A DNA stretch of 64,000 bases from Apophysomyces variabilis (GCA_002749535.1 MZZL01000394.1:310001-374000), one strand, 5' to 3'. Shown: positions 20,880 through 33,197, counted from the stretch's first letter. Notes: generated by a model not told the origin, from the letters alone. Translations and numbers: made by a program.

Positions 20880-23800
20880 CTCACTATTGGCCTTTAGAAT
20901 GCAAATGGTCTTCAGCTCTTAGTAATCAATGATGTCCTTCACTATTGCCATTCCTTCTCTCTCCTATTTATTACTGAAATCTGGCTTCTTTCTCTCTCTA
21001 TTCTCCCTACCAACTGGCAACAGTTTCACCTTTATGGTAAATGTGTCACTAGTGGTTTTTGCAGTTCTATGGGCGTTTCAGCTCTTGTATCCCCCTCTTG
21101 TCCCTTTTCTGTACAGCGTCTTCTCTCTTTTTCTAATTATGATCTTGTCCTACAATTTGGTCCCCTCCATCTTATTTGCCTTTATCTTCCTCCATCTCTT
21201 AATGATTCTACCATTTCTTCTATTGTCCATTCCATTCCTTTAACCCCAAATACTGTAATTTGTGGTGACCTCAACGCCCAATTTGGTTCTCTGACTGGTG
21301 ATATGTGTTCAAATACCTGTGGCCCTATTGTTCAAACCTGGTATGAGGCATATCAACTCAAAATCCTTAATTGTTCTCTTGCCCATGGGGTTCTTACTTT
21401 CCTTTCCTCCTGCAATGGTCGCCCACTACAAAGTATTATTGATTTGTTCATAACTAACTGCCACTCTTCTTTTATCTCTCCTTCTATGTCTGTCGAACTT
21501 GATCTTTCTCTTAATTCCAATCACAAACTTATGTTACTTTCTTTTATGCTAGATCTGTCAATCCTTTCCCTGACACCACAACCTCCCCCCAAAGATGTAC
21601 ATAGCGCCTTTCACGGCTACTTAAAGATGAACCATGCGCCTTATATACCTCCCAGTTTTCCACTGCTATTTCCCCTCTGTCCACTAACATTGCTATATTC
21701 CTTGACCAAACCATCTCCTCCTCTTCAACCCCTACAACAATTACCTCTGCATGCACTGCCATTGACCAATATACTAATAGATTGAATCATGCAATTTATG
21801 CATCACTTGATTTGTCTATTGGTTCTCACCCTCCCCGTCCTACTGAATGGAAGAAATACTGGAATGCAGATATTGCCACTGCTGCTGCCACTCGTGACCA
21901 CTATTACTAACAATGGCGTCAAGCCATTGGGATAGATAAAGTTCTTTGGTAGAATCATCACCAAGAAGCAGTAACCATATTTCGATCTGCTGTCAAAAGT
22001 GCCAAACAAGCTTCATAGCATGCTTACTATCACTCTCTAGAGGTGAACTTTGAAAAGGCCATCTCTAAAATCAAGTCTCTTTGTCGCCACCATAATGCTC
22101 AACATTCATTTATGCACCCAGATAGACCCTAAGCAGCCACAGAGGTAATGTATGATCATTTGTTCTGAGTGTATGATGGTTCACTCCTTCCTTCTTCCTA
22201 TCCTTTTGTTCCTTCTCCCCCTTCCCTTCCTTTTTTATCTTTTGCAAAATGTCCCTTCAAGACCCAAATCATTGCTTCCTGCCTCAAGCGTCCCCTTAAC
22301 CGTAAGGCCCCTGGTATTGACCACTTGAAGGCAGAAATGCTGAAGCTATTGTCTGCCAGTTTGTCTCCTCTACTGGCTAATTTGTTCTCCCTGTGCTGGG
22401 CCTGGTCTTATGTTTCTCCTAGTTGGTGTCATGCCCAAGTCTGTCTACTGTTCAAAAAGGGTGACCTGAATTTACCATCTAATTACCATCCTATCTCCCT
22501 TACCTCCATCCTCCGCAAACTTATAGAGTTGTGCCTCACTATTCCTCTCTCTTACTTTTCTCCACCGTTAGATCTTGCACAGGGTGGTTTCTGTCCCTGA
22601 AGAAGTGCTCTTGACCAAGCTTTATGTCTGCATGAAATTATGCAAGATTTCCAGCACCACCATGGTTATTATCCAGTAGTTGCATTCCTGGACATTAAAG
22701 CAGCCTATGACACTGTGGATCGCCAAGTCATCTGGTATAAATTGGTGAAAAACGGTTCTTCTCTCTCTCTCTTGTTCTTATTATCTCACCTCTTTGACGA
22801 TGTCACCATTTCTGTTATTTGTCTAACCATGTTTCCCATTCCTTTTCTCCTTGCACTGGTGTCCTTCAAGGCTCAGTGTTGAGTCCACATCTTTATTCTA
22901 TATACATTAATTCCCTCCTTTCCCTTCTTCGTTCATTTGCTCCTCATTCTACTACCTCTGTTTGTCTTTCCCGCTCTCCCAATTCATCTGACTCTTTTTC
23001 TTCCTCCTCTGACTTTTCCTCCCAAGTGGCTCTCACATCACTTTTATTTGCTGACGATGTGGCTATTCTTGGATCTTACCGTTCCGTATACATGATGCTT
23101 TCTCAAGCCAAATCACATTCCTTTTCTTTAGGTTATCAGTGGAACCCTATCAAGTATGCTGTTTTGAATCACTCTCCTGCATCTGATTCAGTGTCTTCTC
23201 TGTCACTTTATGCTCAAGCTTTGCCGATGGTTGAGGAATTCACATACCTTGGCGTTTCTTTTTATTCTACTAGAATTGTTACCTTGTCCCTTATCTCATA
23301 TCACACTCCCCCTACCCTCCTTGCCATGTCAACCCTTAACTCTCTCAGGGCTAACAGGTCTGGCTTTAGCCTCTTGTTGTCTGCTAAACTATATGCCCAG
23401 TTCATTCATCCCAAGTTCAAATATGGACTTGCTATTTGCAAGTTCACACAATCTGATTTTCAGGCCCTTGAATGTCTTCAGGACAAGTGTCTCTGTATGA
23501 TTGTTGGTGGTCACCCTTCCTCATCTACCACAGTGCTGAAACATTTGTGCAACCTGCCTTCTATACGTTTCCATGCTGATTGTTTGGTGACTAGATACTG
23601 CCTTCGTGCATCAACTCTTCCTTCCAATTGCCTCCTTTCTATTCTTACCCCAACCCTCTCCTCTCCTCGCCTTGACCATTTGTGTCAGAATCCATTGTTT
23701 GTTTCTCTTCCTTCACTTCGCCCTTCTTCCCTCAAGCCTACTTTTCCAAAATCTGTCAAGAACAGTTTGACCATTTCCTTGCCAACACATCCTAGGTGCT

Positions 23801-24212
23801 AATAAAAGCCTGCCATCCAGTTCTAGGTGTTGATCCTATTCTCACTGTACCTGCCACCCATGTAGAACGTAGTCGTCTTCTTTGTTAGTGATTGGGTTGG
23901 TTGCCTGGCCGCCCAAAGGAATGTGCATGTCTAATGGATCACACTTCTCATCGCCACCTTCTGTTCTGCCGTGCCATTCCACCTACACTTTGGGATAGCT
24001 TACCGATCCCATCCATTCCTAGTATATATCCTATTGATGCAGCCATCAACGCCTTGCCTACCAAACCTGGTTTCCCTTGCCCCCCCTTCTAGTCTGACCT
24101 TCTTATGATCCTCTATCATATAGAAGTGATTTGTAACCCTGATGGCGAGTATCTGCCTGAACCCAATGCTGGCTCTTTGTGGCTATCTCCTTCTTCTGGT
24201 GCAGAACAATGA
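20880..24212 (+). pseudogene. LINE-1 ORF2: endonuclease and reverse transcriptase (degenerate)
   Basis: An apurinic-type endonuclease comes first: NANGL near 20900, FITEIW near 20970, VICGDLNAQFG near 21258, SIIDLFITN near 21433 and NSNHKLMLL near 21515. The reverse transcriptase follows: FKKGDLNLPSNYHPISLTS (about 22452-22508), AFLDIKAAYDTVDRQV (about 22682), GVLQGSVLSPHLYSIYIN (about 22859) and the catalytic FADDVAILG (about 23047). A C-terminal part ends with a Cys/His-rich piece (CLMDHTSHRHLLFC, about 23926-23967). Several frameshifts and stops break it. The protein would nick target DNA and prime cDNA synthesis there. Confidence 0.85.
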
Positions 24213-25218
24213 TTTGTTTGTTGTATTGAGTTGCTCCCCCATACTGGCACAACCTCGAAGCTGCAGCTGATGGGTGGACCTCAATAGCAATAAATCATCT
24301 AGTAGGCGATGTCTCTTTTTTTGGCTTTTCCTTTTTTATTTTTTTTTCTCTTTTGTCGAACCCTCAAGAATTTTTTTAGTTGCTCCTGTTCCCCCTTTTC
24401 ACTCCCCAAAGTTAGCAGTAATGCCTCAATGGCGCTTGCATTAACTTTCTACAATAAATCGAAATCTTTAATCTGAGCTAACTAGGCAGGCATGCTTTTT
24501 GACACCTTGTGTAATAGTTTTTCCGGCCTCACTACCCGAGTAAATGCAACATGGAAAGAATGAAAAGATGGAGCTTTTGAGAGTAAGAATGATGGAAAGT
24601 TTGTCTTAATTTTCAAGAAGTACATGGCTAGGTACACTACACGTTAGTCTAGGTGCACAACCTTTGCTCTTAGTTTAGTGCATACCTGCCTTGTACATAT
24701 ACAACTTCTATGGACCTGGTTGGTACACCATAATCAATTATTTGTACATGCACATCTGCTTCAGATGTAAATAGTCATTTGGTATAACTTGGAAAATATA
24801 ACTGAATCCTTCCTCCCATTCTTTCCTAGTGATTACATGCTTTTCCTAATCTATATTCTTAATATTTATCTCTATTTTGTATGGTTTCAATTTTAAGTTA
24901 GTTCTAGTAAATTCCCTTTTTTGGTTGAATAGTTTCAAAGGAAATAAAGATATAGAAAAAAGAATTTTTTAAACTAAAAAGAACTGGAACCATATTGTAC
25001 TTGCAAATATCTTTTCTAGATATAGTGAATTTGGAGTATCTTTAAGATTGCTTTTGAGAAAGGATCTAAGGAACTTATCTTTACTGCTAAGATCATTTGA
25101 AGTGACATTATTTATTTAGTAAACTCTCTTTGTTATCTTCCTTCATATATTTTATTTTATTTTCACACTCTTTTACTATCCTTCATTATATCTTTTCTTT
25201 AATCCAACCCTCTTTCAA
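24213..25218. other. LINE-1 3' tail and AT-rich spacer
   Basis: The first part (to about 24480) is the presumed non-coding tail of LINE-1, with AATAAA near 24288 and 24452. The rest is AT-rich and no gene, RNA or inverted repeat could be supported. Confidence 0.4.
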
Positions 25219-25429
25219 TTGTATTCATTTGAACAATTGATATTTTGTGAATCTATTATTTATATAGATCTGAGGGAATATATGCCTATACACCCAAATT
25301 TAGTACTCAATTTAAACTCTATTCAAACTTTATTCAAACTGCGTTTTAATAAAATTTTTTTAACAGATGAATTAATTTTTTGTTTACTTTTTTCTTTTTT
25401 CTTTTTTGCTTTTACTGATATTTTTAATA

Positions 25430-26180
25430 TGTCTACAGTTACTTCTTTTACTTTTGATAAAATGTTTATTATTTTGAATACTCCTAAGTCTGCAATTGAG
25501 TAAGTAATTTTTAAATAAAAGAGTTTAATATAATTATTTAACTTTTTAAATTAGATGGTTGCAAGAATAAGAAGTATTTTATAATTCCATGACTTGTCAT
25601 AATGGAAAAGAAATAAAGTTAAACTGGAAAGAATCTCATAGATACTTTTGAAAGTGTCCTTTATATAATTGTTGCAATTGTAGTGAAAAAACTTTGTATA
25701 AAGATTCTTTCTTTTATAATTGCAAAGCTCTAATGTATAAAATTCTTTATATTTTATAGTGTTGGGCAACTAATTCAAATTTGTGTCATATGCAAAAAAC
25801 AAGTGGCCTTGATGAAAAAACGGTTGTGACAATTATTAAAAATATTTATTTATTAATTGAAAATGACTTAGAACAAAATGATATAATGATTGGTATTTAA
25901 AAATAATTATATACTTTTCTTATTAATTATATATATTAGGAGGACTAAATATTATCATTGAAATTAATGAGTCCAAGTTTGGTAAACGCAAATATCATCA
26001 TGGTCATCATGTTGAAGGTGTTTAGATTGTTGGAGGAATTGAATAAACTCTAGAAAAAAAGGTGTTTTTAATGATTGTCCATAATTGTGAGGCCCAAACA
26101 TTAGAATCAATTATACAACAATGTATAAAATCTGGTTCTATTTATAGTATACATCGCTGTCATAGTGTGACTTCCTAGTA
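25430..26180 (+). pseudogene. Merlin/IS1016-like transposase (degenerate, first copy)
   Basis: The conserved block is IIIEINESKFGKRKYHHG, then HVEGV, IVGGIE, FLMIVHNCEAQTLESII and SGSIYSIHR (25950-26160), typical of the DDE domain of Merlin and IS1595/IS1016 transposases. A zinc-ribbon part precedes it (CHNGKEIKLNWKESHRYF, KCPLYNCCNCS; about 25590-25690). Two introns are likely: 25500-25554 and 25893-25939; both restore the frame. The first catalytic Asp (normally in E-x-DESKF) is Asn here. There are stops at about 25568, 25647, 25757, 26023 and 26044. The start ATG at 25430 (MSTVTSFTFDKM) is inferred. The transposon ends were not found. Confidence 0.75.
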
Positions 26181-26404
26181 CTTATGTTCCATGAACAGGA
26201 TGATTGGAATTAATGTGTTTCCATTTACAATAAACTTCTCTAGTTTGGAACATCAACTGCATCTCTTCTCTAAATCAGAGATCTATCACCAAGGATGAAG
26301 ACAAGGTGACACTGCTATACCATAGTTATTACACTTAGCTAAATCATACATCTATTGCCAAGAAGAATGTTCACTAATTACAAATCCCATATAAGAGCAA
26401 ATAA

Positions 26405-26535
26405 TTATAAATAGGCAGACAAGTTAAATGAAATAAACATATCCAACAGTCTCAAAGGATTCTATCCATCCCTTTTTCTATCTATATATAATATATTTTT
26501 TCCTTTAAATTCTCTCATCTTTTATTTTTCTTACT
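26405..26535 (+). promoter_or_regulatory. Possible promoter or LTR remnant before the gag-like gene
   Basis: A TATA-like TTATAAATA (26405-26413) lies about 120 bp before the ATG at 26536, followed by a pyrimidine-rich leader. The sequence from 26166 (TGTGACTTCC) could be an LTR start, but no partner LTR or primer site was found. Repeated at about 27761-27891 in the second copy. Confidence 0.3.
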
Positions 26536-26847
26536 ATGTTTGCTACTACTACACCTACCAACATACCCATCTCTGGTCCTGCCATTGAAGAAAGACAAGA
26601 ACTAGGCCAAGGTTTTGGCAATGAGATTCTTCCTCAGGAGGACACTGTCATGGAAAATGCTGAGAATTTCTCAGAAGCCTCAGTTGACATTGAACAACTT
26701 GAGGAAATGCTTAGAACAAGAAAGAAGAACGCAGCTACCAGACTGATACAAGTCCTGGCCAGTGCCTCTTCTAGTGAGCAAGAATGGCTAGATGCTTAGT
26801 ATGACTTGAATGTAGCCAATACTGCCTGGAAGGCCTTCTTAGAAGCC
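26536..26847 (+). pseudogene. Gag-like gene, first copy (cut at contig edge)
   Basis: It reads MFATTTPTNIPISGPAIEER and a short acidic, coiled-coil-like segment (VDIEQLEEMLRTRKKNAA), with TAG at 26797-26799 and then further codons to the join at 26848. It is the same sequence as 27892-28203, where the frame continues for another 440 bp. Confidence 0.55.
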
Positions 26848-26848
26848 N

Positions 26849-27536
26849 CAATCGAGTAAGTAATTTTTAAATAAAAGAGTTTAATATAATTATTTAACTT
26901 TTTAAATTAGATGGTTGCAAGAATAAGAAGTATTTTATAATTCCATGACTTGTCATAATGGAAAAGAAATAAAGTTAAACTGGAAAGAATCTCATAGATA
27001 CTTTTGAAAGTGTCCTTTATATAATTGTTGCAATTGTAGTGAAAAAACTTTGTATAAAGATTCTTTCTTTTATAATTGCAAAGCTCTAATGTATAAAATT
27101 CTTTATATTTTATAGTGTTGGGCAACTAATTCAAATTTGTGTCATATGCAAAAAACAAGTGGCCTTGATGAAAAAACGGTTGTGACAATTATTAAAAATA
27201 TTTATTTATTAATTGAAAATGACTTAGAACAAAATGATATAATGATTGGTATTTAAAAATAATTATATACTTTTCTTATTAATTATATATATTAGGAGGA
27301 CTAAATATTATCATTGAAATTAATGAGTCCAAGTTTGGTAAACGCAAATATCATCATGGTCATCATGTTGAAGGTGTTTAGATTGTTGGAGGAATTGAAT
27401 AAACTCTAGAAAAAAAGGTGTTTTTAATGATTGTCCATAATTGTGAGGCCCAAACATTAGAATCAATTATACAACAATGTATAAAATCTGGTTCTATTTA
27501 TAGTATACATCGCTGTCATAGTGTGACTTCCTAGTA
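26849..27536 (+). pseudogene. Merlin/IS1016-like transposase (second copy, exon 1 missing)
   Basis: It is identical to 25493-26180, with the same introns (26856-26910 and 27249-27295), the same stops and the Asn at the first catalytic position. It lacks the first exon because the contig starts here. Confidence 0.7.
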
Positions 27537-28203
27537 CTTATGTTCCATGAACAGGATGATTGGAATTAATGTGTTTCCATTTACAATAAACTTCTCTAGT
27601 TTGGAACATCAACTGCATCTCTTCTCTAAATCAGAGATCTATCACCAAGGATGAAGACAAGGTGACACTGCTATACCATAGTTATTACACTTAGCTAAAT
27701 CATACATCTATTGCCAAGAAGAATGTTCACTAATTACAAATCCCATATAAGAGCAAATAATTATAAATAGGCAGACAAGTTAAATGAAATAAACATATCC
27801 AACAGTCTCAAAGGATTCTATCCATCCCTTTTTCTATCTATATATAATATATTTTTTCCTTTAAATTCTCTCATCTTTTATTTTTCTTACTATGTTTGCT
27901 ACTACTACACCTACCAACATACCCATCTCTGGTCCTGCCATTGAAGAAAGACAAGAACTAGGCCAAGGTTTTGGCAATGAGATTCTTCCTCAGGAGGACA
28001 CTGTCATGGAAAATGCTGAGAATTTCTCAGAAGCCTCAGTTGACATTGAACAACTTGAGGAAATGCTTAGAACAAGAAAGAAGAACGCAGCTACCAGACT
28101 GATACAAGTCCTGGCCAGTGCCTCTTCTAGTGAGCAAGAATGGCTAGATGCTTAGTATGACTTGAATGTAGCCAATACTGCCTGGAAGGCCTTCTTAGAA
28201 GCC
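26849..28203. repeat. 1,355-bp duplicated block, second copy
   Basis: It copies 25493-26847, including most of the Merlin-like transposase and the start of the gag-like gene. Only this copy continues rightward into the rest of gag and hAT-2; only the first copy continues leftward into the Merlin first exon. Confidence 0.9.
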
Positions 28204-28642
28204 AAGGAAGCATAAAAGGACACCTTAGACAAGGTACAAGAAGGAGAAAACATACATTTGAGACAAAACAAGCGTTTCACCCTGGTTCCAAAAGACCTTT
28301 TGGCTTTTTAAATTCATGGTAATCCCATATGAGATGAGAACAAAAAGGTTCATGACTCTGTCAAGACCTTTATCAGTGCTTTTGAGGTTCAGCTCCGAGC
28401 ATACAATCTGGTGCCCCTGGATGACCACTGGGAATGACTCTTCTGGCTTACTTGCGATGACACACAACGTCAATAGTTTTCACATATACTAGTAGACCAT
28501 GGTTTAAAGTGGAGTCAAGCCTGTACCCGCCTGAAAAAGGAATTCGGTAACCCATTCTACATCTGGCGAAAAAAGGATGAATACTGACATCTGACACAAC
28601 GCCCCAATGAATCAATCTGTCTCTTCCTAGAACAATACCAAG
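27892..28642 (+). pseudogene. Gag-like protein of an LTR retrotransposon (degenerate, truncated by hAT-2)
   Basis: After the acidic N-terminus (MFATTTPTNIPISG) the frame continues past several stops into a capsid-like segment: VPLDDHW (about 28410), LFWLTCDDTQRQ (about 28438), WSQACTRLKKEFGNPF (about 28511) and RPNESICLFLEQYQ (about 28602). This is the usual Gag layout of fungal gypsy elements. Stops occur near 28155, 28213, 28309, 28331, 28436, 28474 and 28586. hAT-2 starts at 28643 and no continuation of this gene is seen to its right, so the 3' part has been lost. Confidence 0.6.
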
Positions 28643-31600
28643 TAGGGATCATCAAAAATCCGTAATCTGTTTATCTGATCCGATCTGTATCTGGTTTTAA
28701 TGGATATGAATTATTATATTCTCATCTGGATAGGATCCAGATCAAAAAAGTGCAATCCAATCCAATCTGTTTAATCTGTTTATAAAAACATAGTGCTTTT
28801 TGTAGGTGGCCTCATTCAATATGTACAAAGTTAGTTTAATAGTTAAACAACCTAACTAAAATAAAGATATATAGTATGCTTGCTTTGTTAAGTATGAACG
28901 TTTATTTGAAAGAAAAGTGCATAAAGTGTTGTTCATTCCTTATCATTGAATGCAAGATTATGAAAACATAGCTCATTAGATGTCCAAATTAGTGAAAAGC
29001 TGATGCCAGTAAAAAGGATTGCAGATTGCAATGAGCAAAAAAAAGGCAGTAATGTTAAAAAAAGAATAAGTATAGTTCTTCAGTACTTTGGCTTAAAGTG
29101 TTAAGATGTAGTTTGAGATAATGTTCTTTCTCAAATGGCGTTGACTTTAGGTAATGCCCATAAAAAGTTTGAATCTGCAAAATGGTTTTGAATAAAGGGA
29201 ACAGTATGGCTATTATAAGATCTGAAATGCTGATGTTGATGCATAATGGGCAGAATGAAAAAGTGAGACGCGTGTATCATTATGAAACGTTGAATATGAT
29301 CTTTTTTTTTCTTATTGAATATAGCCTTAATGCACTGCAACCAAATAAACATATCTATCTTTTCACTGAAACTTTTTTTGAGAAGATTAAAGTCCTTGTT
29401 CAACAGGATTGACCATCATACTGCAGTAAGAATGTTAAAGTGGAGTTTGATTCTGCTTATGAAGTACTTTGCAGGCTTATTAATGAAGTAACTGTCGCAG
29501 TAAAGAAGTGCGGATGACTAATAAAATAACTGTCACAGCAAAAAAGACTTAGATTAAAAATCAAAACTATAGCAGAGCTCATATTACATCATTGCTTCTG
29601 CAGCCAGATTTGTCATCGTTCTATTATAATCCTTTAACTATCATAATGACTGCGGCAAGAAGGTATATAAACATAATCGATCAAAGTTCAAAAACGCTTT
29701 ATTGAATCTCTATTCTCTTTTTACAACCTACCGTCTTTTTCTTACCAATCACTATGCCATTTTCTATTGGAGAATCATCAAGTGCTGCAGGAAAGCGATC
29801 GTCTCAACATGCTCATGTAAGATAAAATCGCTGATAACCATATCTAATATTGCATTAGGATCTGTCATCCTTTACCATGTCTGACACTGAGAATATGGAC
29901 ACCTTTCCTAGCCTGGAAAGAGAAGAGTCGCTAATGTCAATTGAAGCCAAAGGGAGCGTTGATACAGAATTGCAAGATCAAACTTTGTCATCTGCTCAGT
30001 TGACAAAAAAGCAAAAATCAAATGCTAGCTGGGTGTTCATCAATGGATGGGCAACTCATCAGCATATCAATGGAGTTAGATGGATTCTATGCAACTTTGT
30101 AAGCGCCAGAGGAACTAAATGTGGATGAAAATATATCAATGGTGGTGGATCTACTGGTAACATTCTTAAGCATCTTGAATTGAAGCACAATATTACCAAA
30201 GATTCCCCTGCTGCCAACTCTGGTTCTCTGGTGCTTGGAATGGGCCCACTTGATACCTTTCTTGGAAGTGGAAACAGGACAATACCAGATCAAGTATTTA
30301 CTAAAGAAAAGTTCCATCAACTTTTACTGGCTAGTATTATATCTACCGCGTCTCCATATACCTCAGTTGAACAGAAAACGTTGCAAAACCTACTCTACTT
30401 TGCTCACCTTGCACCAGATATGATCAGCTTAAAGCTACCAAGCGCATCAACCATTAGGCATGACCTGGAGTGATCATATGAACAATATAAAAAAGAAGTT
30501 ACTGATTTGCTTTAAGAGCAACTTTACTTATCATACACTATGGATAGATGGATAAGTGATTTGCATGATGCGTTCCTTGGAATTACTGCACACTGGATCA
30601 ATCAAGAGTGGCGACCTCATTTCATTATTATTGGGTTTGAACCACTTGATGGCCCTCATTCCATAGTTAATATGGCTGAAACAATGATGAGTGTGTTGCA
30701 AAAATTCAAACTTGCATCAAAACCATTCTTCTTGATAACGGATAATGCTTCCAACATAAAGGCACTTGCAAACGAACTGGAATGGATGGTCAGCTGCAAT
30801 GTGTTCAAGGTGAAAGAGAATCATATCATGTGCATCAGATATATAATCAATCTGGCTGTACAGGCTATTCTTTGTGATGGTCTTGGAATAACAGCCCTGG
30901 AGAACACTGAAGGAAATGCCGAAGTTGATGATGAGGAAGGAGAAAAGAATGCAGTTGATGATGTTGGTAAGAGCGCATCCAAAAGTTAGGCGTCAATTGA
31001 TGTTGATCATTTTTAGGCGGTATTGTTAATCGTCTTCATCATGGAATCATCAAAATCCGTTCCTCTCCTCAGCGCCAAGCAGAATATAAGTGATATTGTA
31101 GCGCTAACAACTTGCAAGAAAAAGAGTTAATCTTGGATGTAAAGACAAGATAGAATTCTACCTTGCAAATGCTGCGACGAGCATATGAACAGCAAGACGC
31201 TTACAACATTACATGCTACACCAACAAGGAGCTGTCTGAATTTGCACTGTCTTCTGAAGAGTGGTCAAGCGTCTATGAGCTACAGATATTGCTTTCAGGT
31301 TTTGACCAGTTCACTGCCCTGCTCTCTGCTTCAAAATATCCATTGATTAACACCACTGTCTTTGCATACAACTGGCTTTTTGATCATATTAATAACTATC
31401 AAAAGGAGAAGGTTAAGGTAAACAAAAAAAGAAAGACAAGTGAACCTTATACTTACCATTTATCGTTTATTGTAGTCCTTTCCAGCCATTGCAATTGCTG
31501 CCAACAGTGGTTACAACAAGCTGAAGAAATACTACAGTCAAACAACAGCTGCACTATATTCAGCTGCTACTGCCTTAGATCCACGCGCAAAATACAAATG

Positions 31601-32678
31601 ATGGTCTGAAATCTAATGGCCATCTGATTGGATCAAAGAAGTGAAAGATGCCGTTGAACAAACGTGGACGTAAGAATTCAAGCCAATGGCAGACAGAGCA
31701 GCAGCACGCCAACAGACTCCAGCACTGCAACTGTTCAGACCAAGAGCACTAAGGGATCAGTTGAATGATTACATTGCTGAGCCAATTGCAGAAGAGGACA
31801 CTGACGTTCTGCAGTACTGGAAAAGCTGCACTGTACAATGGAAAGAGTTGTCACAAATGGCGTCCTGATACCTTGCTGTTCCAGCTTCGTCAGTTCCCTC
31901 TGAGCAATGCTTTTCTCATGTGAAGTTTTTCATTCCTTCTGAGCGCAATCGTTTGTTGCTAGAGTCTTTGAAGCAATCTGTGTTGTTAGATTCATGGATG
32001 AAAGAACTGCAGTAGCTTTTTTTTAAACAGCAAATAAAAAATGTATTTTTTCACAGTCTCAAACAGATTATGTGTGCTTGCTTTTTAGTGTTTTTGCCTT
32101 TTCTCTGACTTTATAGCTTTTCTACTTATACAGTGCTTTAACTTGTCGGAATTTTTTTAATATTGGCATAACAACACTTCAGCTTTCTGCAATTTTTACA
32201 TGCCCTAACTCACCCATTGCATTCCACTTACATGGACATTGCTGCTTCAACCTCCTAGGAAAAAACTTGAATCTGGCAGCCATTCACTTTATAAATAAAA
32301 CTTACAGATTTCATTACAACCGAGATTACCTTATCCATGTTTTATATCAGTTTCCATTTCTTCTGTTTAATATTTACCCGCTGCTTAATTGTGATTCTGA
32401 ACACAATCTAATTTTGATATTTCTCCCATACTATAACCATTTGCGAATTTGTTGCAATGAGTGCTTTCTTTTACCTGCTGCTTAACATGACAGTTTGAAC
32501 ACACTCTTGTATAATAAGTAATAGGGTTTAGCCTTGTAGCTTCACTTTTGATCTTTATATTTATCCAGACTGCGTCTATACTTACCTTATTATTGGTTGA
32601 TCCGTTTAATCTGTAAATCCGATCTGTGATCCATTTTTTGAAAGACAGATCATCCGTATCCAGTTTTGATGATCCCTA
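28643..32678 (+). mobile_element. hAT-2 DNA transposon (4,036 bp), sister of hAT-1
   Basis: It starts TAGGGATCATCAAAA and ends TTTTGATGATCCCTA, with the same GATCCG-type subterminal repeats as hAT-1. Sequence matches hAT-1 along its whole length with scattered substitutions. The 8 bp before it (ATACCAAG, 28635-28642) do not match the 8 bp after it (CATCTCTT, 32679-32686), so no target duplication is visible. Confidence 0.9.
29877..32015 (+). pseudogene. hAT transposase of hAT-2 (degenerate)
   Basis: The layout is as in hAT-1: ATG at 29877 (MSDTENMDTF), BED-like zinc-finger region, catalytic core (FFLITDNASN near 30728), likely introns near 30966-31016 and 31418-31476, and a dimerisation region (YWKSCTVQW near 31817, PASSVPSEQCFS near 31880). 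Stop at 32013. It has more nonsense changes in the core than hAT-1 (TGA near 30471, TAA near 30513), CIRYIINL in place of CIGHIINL, and a TGA near 30126 at the same place as hAT-1. Parts near the C-terminus are better kept than in hAT-1. Confidence 0.87.
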
Positions 32679-33197
32679 CATCTCTTAGATAATTGTTCTT
32701 TTCAGAATATTTATAGAATCTGAGGGAAATTTAAGATAAAAAATGGATAACAAGAATAAATCCTTGAGACTCAAGAAAAGAGTTTTTTTTTATTAAGATT
32801 AGATTCCAAGTCTTATTTATACTGTGAGCAGTTATTAGATCGTAGTTTCTTTGATATAGATAATAAACCAATTAGTAAACATATTCATGACGAAGAAAAG
32901 TTTTTCATTGGGATAGCCAATGGTAGATTTTCGTTTAGTCATGGTAAAGAGATTATCTCTGAGTTCTTGAGTCTGGACTGTGTCTTTATTCAACCAGTTT
33001 CAGACTGTTATTGTGTCAGATTGACTTCAGGTTTAAGAAGAAGTCTTTTTTACGATCTCCACTTTATTTTTCTTTTAATTACTGCTTTGGGTAATGTGAA
33101 GACGTTTATTGGTCTATGTGTATGTCAAAATACAACAATATTTAGGATTCTGTCTTTGTTCTTGATAATATTTTCAATAAGGTTTATCTTCTGTACG
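32679..33197 (+). pseudogene. Unrecognised decayed reading frame, left of hAT-3
   Basis: The plus strand reads a plausible protein from about 32830 to 33090: RSFFDIDNKPISKHIHDEEK, then FFIGIANGRFSFSHGKEIIS and FVQPVSDC-like text, then it degrades. After removing hAT-3 the frame continues at 37478 with VDLKNL, FNHPIGYFTDNLIDNYSLNY and FAGTDTDFDSIVHSIDLDN to about 37660. I do not recognise the family. The residue composition (Asp, Asn, Tyr-rich) suggests former coding sequence, perhaps part of a retroelement. Confidence 0.35.

Larger units (their letters stand above)
15890..24480 (+). mobile_element. LINE-1: APE-type non-LTR retrotransposon, interrupted by hAT-1
   Basis: ORF1 (15890-16647 and, after the hAT-1 insertion, 20713-20865) is followed by ORF2 (about 20880-24212) with an endonuclease and a reverse transcriptase, then a non-coding tail. 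Removing 16656-20712 restores a continuous ORF1 frame across the junction (VKDTK then AVLTA). The ends are not exact. LINE-2 (about 45180-58744) is from the same broad family, with a similar ORF1 and the motif FLDIKAAYD. Many stops make it inactive. Confidence 0.82.
25493..26847. repeat. 1,355-bp duplicated block, first copy
   Basis: It is essentially identical to 26849-28203 (offset 1,356). The only difference noticed is CAATTGAG against CAATCGAG at the left edge. The copies abut at a single n (26848). This is the pattern of two contigs whose ends overlap but were not merged, rather than a biological tandem repeat. Confidence 0.9.

Noticed and set aside
20929..21243. Hydrophobic membrane-protein-like frame in LINE-1
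   Set aside because: It is an off-frame reading of the endonuclease region with its T-rich codons.
25551..25769. Minus-strand 72-codon frame (and its copy at 26907)
   Set aside because: It is antisense to the Merlin transposase exon 2, which has recognisable motifs on the plus strand.
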